In this document: piece by piece, positions 50,999-60,898 of the stretch
Position numbering within the stretch: the stretch's first letter is position 1
Layout: every line of letters begins with the position of its first letter
NCBI RefSeq assembly: GCF_047556435.1
Contig: NZ_CP180210.1
Coordinates: forward strand, 4,154,001 to 4,218,000
DNA: 64,000 bases
Reading direction: 5' to 3'
Source: Alteromonas sp047556435
Lineage (GTDB): Bacteria; Pseudomonadota; Gammaproteobacteria; Enterobacterales; Alteromonadaceae
Notes under the pieces: generated by a model
Seen by the model: the letters and a program-made list of their open reading frames with translations, nothing else
Databases searched by the model: none
What the model was told of the DNA's origin: nothing
Translations under genes and position numbers: made by a program

Positions 50999-52909
50999 CT
51001 ATGGTTTTAAGTAGGTGTAGCCGTTAAGACAGTTTTCGTAAAAATCTGTCCACTTGACCGCTTCTCTGGGATTAAAATTACCCAGTGAAATCTGCTTATC
51101 AATCAAGCGTTTTACATCCGACGCCATGGCGCGTGGGTTGTATTGCATAATGTTCAGAACATCCTCGACTGATGAGCCTTTTACAACTTCCTCGATGTAG
51201 AAATCCTGTGGGTCGTCATCATAGCTATAGATGTGAACTTCATTCAGGCGACCAAACAGGTTGTGCATGTCACCCATTACGTCCTGGTATGCGCCGGTCA
51301 GAAACAGTCCAATGTGGTAATGCTCACCTTTTCTCAGCTTATGCATCGGGATCACGTCACTGATCTCACGTCCAATTGAGAACTGATCAATTTTGCCATC
51401 GCTGTCGCAGGTAATGTCCACTAGCGAACAATTGATTTCCGGGCGTTCATTCATGCGTGTCAGAGGCACAACCGGCAGCAGTTGATCGATTGCCCAGGTA
51501 TCGGCGGCCGACTGAAACACCGAAAAGTTACACAGGTATTGCGAAGACAAGCTGTAATCCAGCTCCTGAAGCTCTTCCGGCACATACTCAGCATTGGCAT
51601 AGTAGGCCTGCAACCGGGTCATGATTTCCCAGTACAGGGTTTCGATTTTCGCCAGCTCTTCCAGGGTGAGTACACGCAGTTTAAATGCATCAAGCGCCTG
51701 CTCTTTGTATTGCGACGCGTCGTTGTAAACTTCCTGCATGTTACTCTGCTGGTCAAATGTCTCTGCCAGCTCGCGCATGTTCCGGACAAAAAAGTGCTCG
51801 CCCTCTTTGGAATCAGTATTGATGCTGGCGCTGTTTGACTTAATTTCACCGACAATTTCGGTAATCACGCAGCTATGGTGAGCCGTGATCGCGCGACCAC
51901 TTTCGCTGACCAGGTTTGGATGCGGTACGCCTTCCAAATCGCACATCTCTTTCATGCCATAGACGACGTCTGCAACATATTCCTGCATGCTGTAATTACG
52001 CGACGATTCGTTTGTCGAATTAGTGCCGTCGTAATCAATGCCCAGGCCGCCGCCCACATCAACGTAGTCAAGCGGAAAGCCCATTTTATGGAGATCGGCA
52101 TAGATGCGGGCGCCCTCTGTCATGGCTTCTTTTACAGCACGAATGTCGGTGAGCTGACTGCCAATATGAAAGTGCAGCAGCTTCAGGCAGTGAGCCATTC
52201 CGTGTTCTTCCAGATAGCGCGCCGTTTTAATGATTTCGGTAATCGTAAGACCAAATTTAGCACGCTCTCCACCGGAGCTTTCCCATTTACCGCGGCCCTT
52301 CACCGTCATTTTGGCTCTGACCCCAATAATGGGTTCGATATTTAGCTCTTTGGCAACTTTTACCAATAACAACAGTTCGGTGTATTTTTCCACCACAACC
52401 ACAACTTTGCGGCCCAGTTTTATGCCAAGTAGTGCCAGACGCATAAATTCATCGTCTTTATAGCCATTAAGCACGGTCAGTGAATCTTCGTTGGTATTCA
52501 TTGCCAGCACGGTTAGCAATTCTGCCTTTGAGCCCGCTTCCAGTCCGTAATTAAACGGCGTACCGGCGTCGACGATTTCTTCAACCACCTCACGCATCTG
52601 GTTCACTTTTACCGGATACACACCCTGATACTGTCCCTGATATTCTGCTTCCTCGATCGTGTCGCGGAAAATGGTATTTAAGCTGGCCACCTGCGAACGC
52701 AACACATCATGAAACCGCACAACCACGGGGAACTGCACACCTTCTTCCCGGATATCATCGATAACCGCCTGAAAGTCGATATTGATACTGGTGTCGCCAG
52801 GGACCGGCGTCACCTGTACATTGCCATTTTCGCCGATACGAAAATAGCCACCACCCCATTGCGAGACGCCATAGACTCGCTCAGCTTCTTCAATGTTCCA
52901 TTCTGACAA
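50999..52909 (-). CDS. speA: Biosynthetic arginine decarboxylase
   Basis: 636 residues, the normal length. The fold-III PLP decarboxylase features include the Lys region GVYPVKVNQMREVVEEI, GLEAGSKAEL, VDVGGGLGIDYDGT and the Cys region near KIDQFSIGREISDVIPMH. It converts arginine to agmatine, the first step to putrescine. Monocistronic; the upstream 220 bp hold no gene. Confidence 0.95.
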   Translation of the reverse strand: MSEWNIEEAERVYGVSQWGGGYFRIGENGNVQVTPVPGDTSINIDFQAVIDDIREEGVQFPVVVRFHDVLRSQVASLNTIFRDTIEEAEYQGQYQGVYPVKVNQMREVVEEIVDAGTPFNYGLEAGSKAELLTVLAMNTNEDSLTVLNGYKDDEFMRLALLGIKLGRKVVVVVEKYTELLLLVKVAKELNIEPIIGVRAKMTVKGRGKWESSGGERAKFGLTITEIIKTARYLEEHGMAHCLKLLHFHIGSQLTDIRAVKEAMTEGARIYADLHKMGFPLDYVDVGGGLGIDYDGTNSTNESSRNYSMQEYVADVVYGMKEMCDLEGVPHPNLVSESGRAITAHHSCVITEIVGEIKSNSASINTDSKEGEHFFVRNMRELAETFDQQSNMQEVYNDASQYKEQALDAFKLRVLTLEELAKIETLYWEIMTRLQAYYANAEYVPEELQELDYSLSSQYLCNFSVFQSAADTWAIDQLLPVVPLTRMNERPEINCSLVDITCDSDGKIDQFSIGREISDVIPMHKLRKGEHYHIGLFLTGAYQDVMGDMHNLFGRLNEVHIYSYDDDPQDFYIEEVVKGSSVEDVLNIMQYNPRAMASDVKRLIDKQISLGNFNPREAVKWTDFYENCLNGYTYLKP

Positions 52910-53127
52910 TGTTCTTCACCTCAATTTGCAGTTGGCTGTTAGTCGTTACACTGCATGTTAACCGTTCCGGCGGACTGATACTGATACACCAGGCGGCAAA
53001 CTCCATAACGGAATGCGTTGCTTGCCCCGAAGCATGCAGGACCCGGCCCGACAATGCCGCGTATTATAATCAAGCTATGCGTGGACGCTATGAAAATCAA
53101 CGGATTTTCATTAAATTCTGTACGTGG

Positions 53128-53547
53128 TTAACAGACAGGTTCGGGTAGCCAAAGTGCAATTTCTTTTACGACGTTTTCGCTTACCCGCGGGGTGATCCAT
53201 GCTAATAACGCGTCACTAGTGGTTACCCGCTCCAGAGGAAATGGTTCACCTTCAAAAAACGGAAGCAGATGTTCGGCCGCGCTTATGTCACTTAACAGCC
53301 AAATCTCGCCTTTCTGATTTCGCCGGTCCATCGTGATTGCGACCTTGGCTTTCGATTGCTTTACAACGTCTGGCACACGCCAGCCACGCATATCGGCAAC
53401 CACATAAAACGCTTTGCCTTTGCGTTTATTCATTTCATTACAAAGCGCACTCAGGTAAGCAATGTCGGTTTTAAGATCCCACTCCACGGACTTTTTAATA
53501 AGGATGCAGTTGCCGCAGGTTTTAATGGAAAAAGAAGGGGTTGCCAT
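53128..53547 (-). CDS. Hypothetical cytoplasmic protein (139 aa)
   Basis: No signal peptide or membrane segment. The pattern SFSIKTCGNCILIKKS … AFYVVADMRGWRVP … VAITMDRRNQKGEIWLLS suggests a STAS-like or SpoIIAA-like alpha/beta fold, but the similarity is weak. Convergent with nothing; it is upstream of a Sel1 gene and separated by about 100 bp. Function unknown. Confidence 0.6.
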   Translation of the reverse strand: MATPSFSIKTCGNCILIKKSVEWDLKTDIAYLSALCNEMNKRKGKAFYVVADMRGWRVPDVVKQSKAKVAITMDRRNQKGEIWLLSDISAAEHLLPFFEGEPFPLERVTTSDALLAWITPRVSENVVKEIALWLPEPVC

Positions 53548-53648
53548 AATAGGGCGCGTTGCCTGAAATCGTACATAAGTTGTATATACTATAGTAAATC
53601 AATTCCGGCATTGGCCCCATTAAAAGTGCATTTAAAAATAGCGCATTG

Positions 53649-54467
53649 TTATTTTATGAAATACCAGATGTAACGCTGAAACTCTTCCAAGTCTACTGAT
53701 TTACAGTTCGCCACTTCGCTGCAAGTTCGGCCGCGTATGCGGGTGCCGGTGCTGGCACTGTTAATATCATTCGGACTATCCTGAAATTCCTGTAAGCCGA
53801 ACAGCAGTAACTTTTTAAGATCAGGTCCATTCACGGTGACGACTTCGAATGCCTTGTCAGAGGCCGGTGCCGTGCGCACGGTAGACTTTACATTAGCAGA
53901 AACAGTGTCTGACTGATTCACTTTTCCAATAGCGGCCATCGTTTCCGGTAGCGTTGTTGCCGTCAGATTTCCCTTTTCACGCAAACGCATCAGCGGTTGA
54001 TTGATGGCGTGATATTGCGCCTCGACAGATTTTGCCAGATACGGATCGGCCCGCTGCAAGTCAACAATCCCGAATTCCGGATTCGATAACATTTCTCCGG
54101 CAAAATAGGTTGCATGCTTATGGCCACGATTAGCGGCATCTAACAGGTATTTCAGGCCGTTCTCTTTATCATCCGGGTCGCCTGAGTTTAGCATCATCAG
54201 ACCGGCCTTATAGCGGCCATGCAACGATCCCCAGCGAGCGCCCCGCTTGAAATACTTCAGGGCTTTGTTTTTATCTGTCTGTGTACCATATCCATTGAGA
54301 TACATATCGCCCAGCAACACGGCTGCATCTGAATGAGTTCGCGCGTATTTCTGATACATCCCAAAAAGCTTCTGACAGTCGTCGCTGTCGCACTTTCCAA
54401 ACTGAAGCGTGTCCGCTTTAGCAACCGTGCTTATTATAAGCAATCCAAACAGAATCAGTGTTCGCAT
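53649..54467 (-). CDS. Exported Sel1-repeat protein
   Basis: About 272 residues from the ATG at 54467, with AAGGAAAGGG upstream. A signal peptide (MRTLILFGLLIISTVAKA) precedes a pair of Cys (CDSDDCQKLF) and Sel1/TPR-like repeats (AAVLLGDMYLNGYGTQTDKN, ALKYFKRGARWGSLHGRYKA, LKYLLDAANRGHKHATYFA). A conserved end part (VNGPDLKKLLLFGL … GTRIRGRTCSEVANCKSV) follows. It is a paralogue of the next gene with the same order of parts. Probably a periplasmic scaffold protein; unknown partner. Confidence 0.8.
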   Translation of the reverse strand: MRTLILFGLLIISTVAKADTLQFGKCDSDDCQKLFGMYQKYARTHSDAAVLLGDMYLNGYGTQTDKNKALKYFKRGARWGSLHGRYKAGLMMLNSGDPDDKENGLKYLLDAANRGHKHATYFAGEMLSNPEFGIVDLQRADPYLAKSVEAQYHAINQPLMRLREKGNLTATTLPETMAAIGKVNQSDTVSANVKSTVRTAPASDKAFEVVTVNGPDLKKLLLFGLQEFQDSPNDINSASTGTRIRGRTCSEVANCKSVDLEEFQRYIWYFIK

Positions 54468-54552
54468 ACGTTTTTCCCTTTCCTTGTTTACGAGCCACCA
54501 GTCAAACAAACCGTATGTGAACAAAGCCTGAACTTGCTACATGAAATAAAAA

Positions 54553-54582
54553 AGCAGCGTTTGGACGCTGCTTTTTTTGGGA
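54553..54582 (-). terminator. Rho-independent terminator behind the second Sel1 gene
   Basis: Stem AGCAGCGT / ACGCTGCT with a TTGG loop (54553-54572), flanked by A- and T-tracts on both sides, so it can stop transcription in either direction. It lies between the two Sel1 genes. Confidence 0.85.
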
Positions 54583-55413
54583 TTACTGAATTTCGTAGGA
54601 TATTTTTCTTCTGAATCGGGTTTTAAAAACAGAAGTACAGTTCCAAAGATCATCGCAGGTTTTGCCTCGAATTCGCGTTCCTGTTGTGCGTTGGCGAATG
54701 TCATTGTCCGACGTACTGAAGATGGACAGCCCCCACGTCAGCATTTCCTCAAGTTTGGGGCCATTTACGGTAATAACTTCGTATTTATCATCCGCCGGTG
54801 CGTCGCGCAAAATTACCTGATTGTCTTGTTTCTGCTCCGTGGCCGCATATTCAGCGTTCACTACCTCCACTTTTTCCAATGTTCGAGGGAACTGGTTTGG
54901 AGTTAACTGTCCGGCTTCCTGCAATCGGTGCAATGGAAAGTTCACAAGAGGATGGCCATCTTCAATTGACTCTGCCAGCCAGACATCCGCTTCCTCGAGA
55001 TCCACCATGCCATACTTGGGGTCAGAATATACCTGAGCCAGTAAAAATTTGGCATTACGATGCTCGCGTTTTGCGGCATTTCTCAGGTAGTCCAGTCCAT
55101 CCCCGACATCATCCGGATCGTCGCTTTCTATCATTAACTGACCGGCTTTGTACATGCCCTGCATTGAGCGCCAGCGTGCAGCACGTTTGAACAACGAGAG
55201 CGCTTCTTCCGCATCGGGTTCCGTGCCATAACCGTTGAGATACATGTCACCAAGGATCGCCGCGGCATCTGCATGGGTTCGCGCATAGGTGTGGTACCGT
55301 TCAAACAAGGAAGCACAATCGTCAGTGTCGCATCGGTCCATTTCAAAGGTTCTGGCATCTACTGCACCACTGACTAGCAGCGCGAAGGTAAGAGCAATTG
55401 CAGGTAGTTTCAT
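54583..55413 (-). CDS. Exported Sel1-repeat protein, paralogue of the neighbour
   Basis: About 276 residues from the ATG at 55413 (AAGGACGAAAAG upstream). A signal peptide (LPAIALTFALLVSGAVDA), then the Cys pair (CDTDDCASLF), Sel1 repeats (ALSLFKRAARWRSMQG, DYLRNAAKREHRNAKFLL) and the same end as its neighbour (VNGPKLEEMLTWGL … GTRIRGKTCDDLWNCTSV). The two genes are about 40% alike by eye and arose by duplication. A terminator separates them, so each probably has its own promoter. Confidence 0.8.
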   Translation of the reverse strand: MKLPAIALTFALLVSGAVDARTFEMDRCDTDDCASLFERYHTYARTHADAAAILGDMYLNGYGTEPDAEEALSLFKRAARWRSMQGMYKAGQLMIESDDPDDVGDGLDYLRNAAKREHRNAKFLLAQVYSDPKYGMVDLEEADVWLAESIEDGHPLVNFPLHRLQEAGQLTPNQFPRTLEKVEVVNAEYAATEQKQDNQVILRDAPADDKYEVITVNGPKLEEMLTWGLSIFSTSDNDIRQRTTGTRIRGKTCDDLWNCTSVFKTRFRRKISYEIQ

Positions 55414-55973
55414 CTTTTCGTCCTTGATATTTAAAGTTGTTGGCTTTACACGCGCTAACCGGCCGGCAAATTTCACCGGCTCACTGTTAGCCATCTGCAA
55501 AGAGGATGGACCCCATTTGTCAGGGTAATCGTACGCAAGTATTCACCACACCCAGCGTTCATCCCCCGCAACAGTAATTAATGACAACAGAAGGCGTTGC
55601 AGCGTGGTGTTGTACAACGTGTAAAACCAGTTTTGCACAGAAAAGTGATATCTTCCAATTCAGTGTTAAATTAATGTTAATTTTTAATTATTTAGCGAGG
55701 GATAAACACTTCGAAACCGTGGCTACGCGCAGTTTGCGCAAAGTGTCTGAAATGCGTAACGGAAAGAGGGTAAACCCGCGTAATTCTGAATTGCGTTACG
55801 GGTTTACAACCCTGTAATTTATAGAGATAGTATCGCGGTACAACGCTATTAATCCTCAGTACATGGTGCCCTTTTTATATTGATTGTCGGCTGTATTACG
55901 GTCTGATGGTTGCCACTATGGATGGCATTCTGGTTAGTTTCTGATAACCAAACGCCTGTACGCACAACGAAAA
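55414..55973. other. Intergenic stretch, nothing recognised
   Basis: About 560 bp between the second Sel1 gene and the pnt terminator. No gene-like frame or RNA structure recognised. An unusual T/A-rich zone lies near 55660-55700. Confidence 0.4.
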
Positions 55974-55997
55974 AGAGCCGGTATACCGGCTCTTTTT
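55974..55997. terminator. Terminator of the pnt operon (bidirectional)
   Basis: Perfect stem AGAGCCGG / CCGGCTCT with a TATA loop, preceded by A-tract and followed by TTTTTATTT, about 20 bp beyond the pntB stop. Confidence 0.9.
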
Positions 55998-56017
55998 ATT
56001 TACCCGTTAATTTTTGA

Positions 56018-57406
56018 TTAATCGTCACCAAACTCGCGAATAATACTGTTGATAGTTTCCTTGGCATCGCCCAGCACCATGCGGGTGTTATCTTTAAAGA
56101 ACAGCGGGTTATCCACCCCGGCGAAACCGGCATTAGCAGAGCGCTTAAGCACAAACACGGTTTTCGCGCGATAGGCTTCAATTACTGGCATGCCGTAAAT
56201 CGGGCTGCCTTTCATTTCTTTTGCGGCAGGGTTTACGACGTCGTTGGCACCAATGACAATTACCACATCGTAATTTTCCATACGCGGATTCACGTCGTCC
56301 ATTTCATGGAGCTGATCATAAGGCACATCCGCTTCGGCCAGCAGCACGTTCATATGCCCGGGCATACGACCAGCCACCGGGTGAATGGCATAATCCACCG
56401 TACAGCCATTTTCTTCCAGCAGTGTCTGCAGCTCACGAACCGCGTGTTGCGCCTGTGCCACGGCCATACCGTAGCCAGGAACCACCAGCACAGCCTGTGC
56501 CGCTTCAAGAACGTAAAAGGAGTCTTGCGCTGACAACACTTTAATTTCACCGGTGATGGCTTCGCCCGCTTCCACTGGTTTCGCAAAACCTGACAACAGC
56601 ACATTCATCAGTGATCGGTTCATGGCCTTACACATGATGTTGGTCAGAATAAGTCCCGATGCCCCTACCAGCAGACCCGTGACAATCAGTATGGTGTTAC
56701 CCACCGCGAGCCCCGCCGCAGACGCCGCTATACCGGAATAACTGTTCAGCAGCGCGATTACTACCGGCATGTCGGCACCGCCAATTGAAATAGTAGCCCA
56801 TAAGCCAAAGCTAAGCCCCAGTGCAATAGCGATATACAGCCACAGTGGATTACCCGGGTCGGTCACAAACAGATAACCTACCACAACCATACCCACCAAA
56901 TGCAAAATGCTCAGCTCTCGCAGGCCGGTAAAAATCACGGCTTTTGAAGACAGCTTACCAGACAGTTTTCCCCATGCGATCACCGAACCGGAGAACGTTA
57001 CGCCGCCCACCAGCAAGGTAAACAGCACAGTAATAAACACGAAATTGCCCGACGCGTTAATGGCAAAGGGTGTCATGGCACTGACAGTTGACCAGCCCAA
57101 CAGCAGCGATGCGGCACCACCGAAACCATTAAACAGCGATACCATTTCCGGCATCTGCGTCATTTGTACAGAGCGCGCTTTCCACGCGCCATACGCCCCG
57201 CCTATCACGATACCCAGTACGATGTAGTGATAACTGATGATGTCGCGGTCCAGTAATGTCACCACTACCGCCACCAGCATACCAAGCGCTGAGATCATGT
57301 TGCCCTTGCGCGCTGTAGAAGGGTGGCTCAACAGTTTAAGACCGAGAATAAATAACGCTGCGGCGACAACGTAAGCGAGATTAATTGTGGTTGCTATATT
57401 CGTCAC
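56018..57406 (-). CDS. pntB: NAD(P) transhydrogenase subunit beta
   Basis: 462 residues. Eight or nine membrane segments in the first half are followed by an NADP-binding domain: PGYGMAVAQAQHAVREL, then AIHPVAGRMPGHMNVLLAEA and VVIVIGANDVVNPAAKEM. The proton-translocating transhydrogenase transfers hydride from NADH to NADP+ in the inner membrane. Third gene of a pntA1-pntA2-pntB operon with spacings under 5 bp. Confidence 0.96.
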   Translation of the reverse strand: MTNIATTINLAYVVAAALFILGLKLLSHPSTARKGNMISALGMLVAVVVTLLDRDIISYHYIVLGIVIGGAYGAWKARSVQMTQMPEMVSLFNGFGGAASLLLGWSTVSAMTPFAINASGNFVFITVLFTLLVGGVTFSGSVIAWGKLSGKLSSKAVIFTGLRELSILHLVGMVVVGYLFVTDPGNPLWLYIAIALGLSFGLWATISIGGADMPVVIALLNSYSGIAASAAGLAVGNTILIVTGLLVGASGLILTNIMCKAMNRSLMNVLLSGFAKPVEAGEAITGEIKVLSAQDSFYVLEAAQAVLVVPGYGMAVAQAQHAVRELQTLLEENGCTVDYAIHPVAGRMPGHMNVLLAEADVPYDQLHEMDDVNPRMENYDVVIVIGANDVVNPAAKEMKGSPIYGMPVIEAYRAKTVFVLKRSANAGFAGVDNPLFFKDNTRMVLGDAKETINSIIREFGDD

Positions 57407-57409
57407 GTG

Positions 57410-57700
57410 TCACCTCCTATTTTTGTCTTTTTTCTTGAACATGCCGAGCATACGGTCTGTAACCAGATACCCCCCTACAACGTTAATACTGGCAAGCGCG
57501 ACCGCTGCAGTGCCCAGAATCGTAGTGAGTAAATTATTGTCGGAACCGGATGCCACCAAGGCACCGACCAACGTGACCCCCGAGATAGCATTAGAGCCTG
57601 ACATCAGCGGAGTATGCAATGTCGCAGGGACTTTTCGGATCAGCTCGAAGCCCAGCATGGCTGCCAGAAGTACAATAAACAGCAGATAAATCGTTTCCAT
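57410..57700 (-). CDS. NAD(P) transhydrogenase alpha subunit, membrane part
   Basis: 96 residues with three membrane segments (IYLLFIVLLAAMLGFELI, ISGVTLVGALVASG, ILGTAAVALASINVVGGYLV). This is the C-terminal membrane domain that in E. coli is fused to the PntA nucleotide-binding domain; here it is its own gene (the split pntAB form). Between pntA1 and pntB in one operon. Confidence 0.93.
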   Translation of the reverse strand: METIYLLFIVLLAAMLGFELIRKVPATLHTPLMSGSNAISGVTLVGALVASGSDNNLLTTILGTAAVALASINVVGGYLVTDRMLGMFKKKDKNRR

Positions 57701-57701
57701 C

Positions 57702-58859
57702 TCAGGCTCCTTCGTAAGCTGATTTCAGCATGTCGTTAATAATGTTTCCGTCATGCGTGATTACGCAGCCGGCCAAAATGTCGTCCTCTAAATCGAGGTT
57801 AAACGTCCCGCTCTCATCATCCAGAAATTCATCCAGCAAGTTGAAGATGTTGTTGGCGTACATGTCTGTTGCCGCGCGCGCTACCTGTTGACTCCAGTTG
57901 CCCGTTCCGATAACTTTTACACCATTTACGTCAACGGTTTCGCCAGGTACAGAGCCCTCCACGTTACCGCCTGACTGCGCAGCCATATCTACCACGACAC
58001 TACCCGGCTTCATCATTTCCAGCGTATTCTTGGTGATCAGCACTGGTGGTTTTCGTCCAAACAACTGCGCGGTAGTAATAACGATGTCTGAGCTGGTAAT
58101 GGCGTCGCGTTGCGCGTCCTGCAGTTTTTGCTTTTGCTCCTCGGTAAGCTCTTTTGCATAACCGTCTTTGGTTTGCCCGGTTTCACCGATATCAATTTTT
58201 AAAAACTTACCACCCAGCGACTCAACCTGCTCCGCCACGACCGGCCGGGTATCATATGCCAGCACATTCGCACCTAGTCGTTTGGCTGTGGCGATGGCCT
58301 GCAGACCGGCTACACCGGCACCGATAATAAAGACTTTCGCGGGCTTGATAGTGCCTGACGGCGTCATCATCATAGGCAGAATAGAGGGCAGATGCGTGGC
58401 CGCCTGCATTACCATAACGTAACCGGCGAGACTGGCTTGAGAGCTCAGTGCATCCATCTTCTGGGCGCGGGAGGAACGCGGAATCATCTCGACAGATATT
58501 GTCGTCATTCCACTTTCACTTAACTGGGTCACCAACGGCTGCTGAAAAAAGGGATCGATGTGACCGACAATCAGCGTGCCCGGCTTTAGCTTGGTGATGA
58601 TGTCCGCAGGAGGACGATTAACGCATATCAGCGCATCAATATCGCTTACGGCCCCATTCACATCATCTATAATTGAAGCCCCCGCTTCTTTTAATTCAGA
58701 ATCTGAATAATGACTGGATACCCCTGCACCAGTCTCGACCAAAATTTCTACATTTTTCCGGCTCAAACGCATCACACTCGACGGTGATACGGCGCAGCGT
58801 CTTTCCTTGCTGCCAGACTCTGAAGCCTGCTTTGCCTCATTTAAAATCAGGATTTTCAT
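57702..58859 (-). CDS. pntA: NAD(P) transhydrogenase alpha subunit, NAD-binding part
   Basis: About 385 residues from the ATG at 58859 (GGAGAAA upstream). It has KERRCAVSPSSVMRLSRK, then the NAD-binding Rossmann fold VFIIGAGVAGLQAIATAKRLG and VLAYDTRPVVAEQVESLGG, and VVDMAAQSGGNVEGS. It lacks the membrane end, which is the next gene, as in Rhodospirillum-type transhydrogenases. Confidence 0.95.
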   Translation of the reverse strand: MKILILNEAKQASESGSKERRCAVSPSSVMRLSRKNVEILVETGAGVSSHYSDSELKEAGASIIDDVNGAVSDIDALICVNRPPADIITKLKPGTLIVGHIDPFFQQPLVTQLSESGMTTISVEMIPRSSRAQKMDALSSQASLAGYVMVMQAATHLPSILPMMMTPSGTIKPAKVFIIGAGVAGLQAIATAKRLGANVLAYDTRPVVAEQVESLGGKFLKIDIGETGQTKDGYAKELTEEQKQKLQDAQRDAITSSDIVITTAQLFGRKPPVLITKNTLEMMKPGSVVVDMAAQSGGNVEGSVPGETVDVNGVKVIGTGNWSQQVARAATDMYANNIFNLLDEFLDDESGTFNLDLEDDILAGCVITHDGNIINDMLKSAYEGA

Positions 58860-58869
58860 GATTTTCTCC

Positions 58870-59255
58870 AGTTGATCAGGCTTCCCTGAGGATGACACTC
58901 TTCATACCGTGACGGCTATTTCAATGCATTATGTCAATCATTCGGAATGGAAATCCATTAATGATTGAATAAATGTTATGCAAAATAAATATAAAAACGG
59001 AAAATAACATTGTTGAATAATTGCGCATCAACAGTATCTATTGGCACAAGCACTGTATCTGCGGAGTAATCAGAATGCCGAATGCAATAAATACCAGTTA
59101 TATAAAAGACTGAGAACCTGTCACAAACAGGAACATCATATGAAGGAAGTTGCACGGCAGAACTGAGGGCTGATACCCTCAGATTGATGGTCTGCAATGC
59201 GGCTTTGTTTTTGCTTTGTCTCCACGCATTTTGCAGTGACACTAACCTGTTCGCT
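58870..59255. other. Intergenic stretch upstream of pntA
   Basis: About 385 bp with AT-rich patches. It should carry the pnt promoter, but no gene or clear motif was recognised. Confidence 0.4.
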
Positions 59256-59260
59256 TCAGC

Positions 59261-59719
59261 TTAGTGAGAAGCCGCCATTGTGGAGTTAGTTATATCCCGG
59301 CGTAAATACCATTTGCCGTTCACGCGCTTCCAGATAACCACGTAATTTCCCTTATCAGCAACGTTACCCTCAGCAGTGGTTAATGTGTAAGTACCGATTT
59401 CATGCGCATTACTGCCGTGACTTTGAATCTCTCGAGGAGTCAGTGCAATGCCGGTAAGGCCAGCATCCATGCCATTCTGAATATAGTCTTGAATCGCTTG
59501 TCGCCCCTCAAGTGGCGCCATACCCGGCACCATAAATACGGCATCTTTGGTATACAGCGATGCGACTTTTTGCGCATCTCCTGCTTGCCAGGCTTGCATA
59601 AACCTGTCATTAACGGCATGTATCGCTTTTGCTACTTCCCCCTTTTCTGCATTCGCAGCCATACCAGGTGCGCTGAAAATCAACAGCAATATCATGATTA
59701 CACTTGCATGCACTTTCAT
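59261..59719 (-). CDS. Exported SnoaL/DUF4440-like protein
   Basis: About 152 residues from the ATG at 59719 (GAGGAA upstream). A signal peptide (ASVIMILLLIFSAPGMAANA), then the nuclear-transport-factor-2-like fold: VNDRFMQAWQAGDAQKVASL, YTKDAVFMVPG, REIQSHGSNAHEIGTYTL, NYVVIWKRVNGKWYLRRD. This fold often catalyses isomerisation or hydrolysis or binds small ligands; no active site can be assigned. Confidence 0.85.
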   Translation of the reverse strand: MKVHASVIMILLLIFSAPGMAANAEKGEVAKAIHAVNDRFMQAWQAGDAQKVASLYTKDAVFMVPGMAPLEGRQAIQDYIQNGMDAGLTGIALTPREIQSHGSNAHEIGTYTLTTAEGNVADKGNYVVIWKRVNGKWYLRRDITNSTMAASH

Positions 59720-59878
59720 TTTCCGGTTCCTCTTTCTGGTGTCAGCAAAGTGTAGACCATGATACTGCGACAGCAACCAGCCCCTTTATCCGCGTCACCA
59801 CAGATGGTATCGATGCTATCGCTATCTGGACGGAAAACACGTTACACTGGCGACATCATTTGATTGTTTTTCTTAGCT

Positions 59879-60598
59879 ATGTCAAACCGGATACGTTGCT
59901 TCTCGCTGCTTACAATTCTCTCTCTTGCCTGCATCTCGTCTGCACAGGCAATGCGTGCCGGTGATTACTATTACTTTATTTCCGAGCGATGCGAGCCAAG
60001 GGGGCCACAAGAGCCAGAACAGAAAGCTGCAGTAACCCCCGATGTCCGTCTGTTTGATATCGTGCCTGCCGGGATCAGTGATTACTACGTAAAGATGAAT
60101 ACCAGCGCGTTAGCCGACTATCCGGAAGAGGGGCAGCGCTATCTGGATGATCTGGCAAAGCAGCAAGCTTATACCGCGGGAGAAAGTTCAGACAATCCGC
60201 AAGAAACGCATCACGACTTTATGTTACAGCGCGAAGCCATTGATCTTGCTGAGCTCATCAGAACACTTAACGTGTTTTCACAACGTCAGTCAGATACCGG
60301 ATATTTTTATAAAAAGCTTCTGACACTTTCCGATGACAAAGCACGTTTTAAAGCTGTTACCCGGGTACGTCTTACCGAGACTGGAGTGGACAACGCCCTG
60401 TACCTCACAACCTTTACCTCAGAATATTTCAAGCTGGATGATAACGGAAGCGCCGCAGCAGAAGCGTTTATTACCGTTGATCATGCAAAAGCGATAACGC
60501 GCCACCTGCACGATGCTGATAGCCCGTATGCGCACTTTGTCAGTGAAGGGATTTGCGCAGAGAAGTGGGTGCCGGCTAATACCGGCGAGCAGGATTAA
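59879..60598 (+). CDS. Exported hypothetical protein
   Basis: About 239 residues from the ATG at 59879. A signal peptide (CFSLLTILSLACISSAQA) is followed by a soluble domain with SERCEPRGPQEPE near its start. A second Cys near the end (SEGICAEKWVPAN) could form a disulfide. Not recognised; no close partner gene on the same strand. Confidence 0.65.
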   Translation: MSNRIRCFSLLTILSLACISSAQAMRAGDYYYFISERCEPRGPQEPEQKAAVTPDVRLFDIVPAGISDYYVKMNTSALADYPEEGQRYLDDLAKQQAYTAGESSDNPQETHHDFMLQREAIDLAELIRTLNVFSQRQSDTGYFYKKLLTLSDDKARFKAVTRVRLTETGVDNALYLTTFTSEYFKLDDNGSAAAEAFITVDHAKAITRHLHDADSPYAHFVSEGICAEKWVPANTGEQD

Positions 60599-60898
60599 TT
60601 CGCTAATGCGTGCGAGCGCTAGCTAACAGCATAAGCCCTGCCACTAAAGCTGTGTAAAATCAGCACACACTGCACTGCCAGTGAATGGCTTGTCGCCACG
60701 CACTTTGTAAACTTCTCTTTCAAAAAGGAAAAGGAAACTGGAATTTATCGGAAACAGGGACCAAACTAGATAAACAGCGTGACGCCGTATCCATAAAAAG
60801 CAAAAACTTGTTCGTATACCAACCATATTGCTGTTCTTGATTGTAAAGTTTTGACCCAGCGTGCGTAGCGCTCTGCCAGGATTCGAAGGGAACAGTAC
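60599..60898. other. Intergenic stretch, nothing recognised
   Basis: About 300 bp with no recognised gene, RNA or clear hairpin. Confidence 0.35.
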
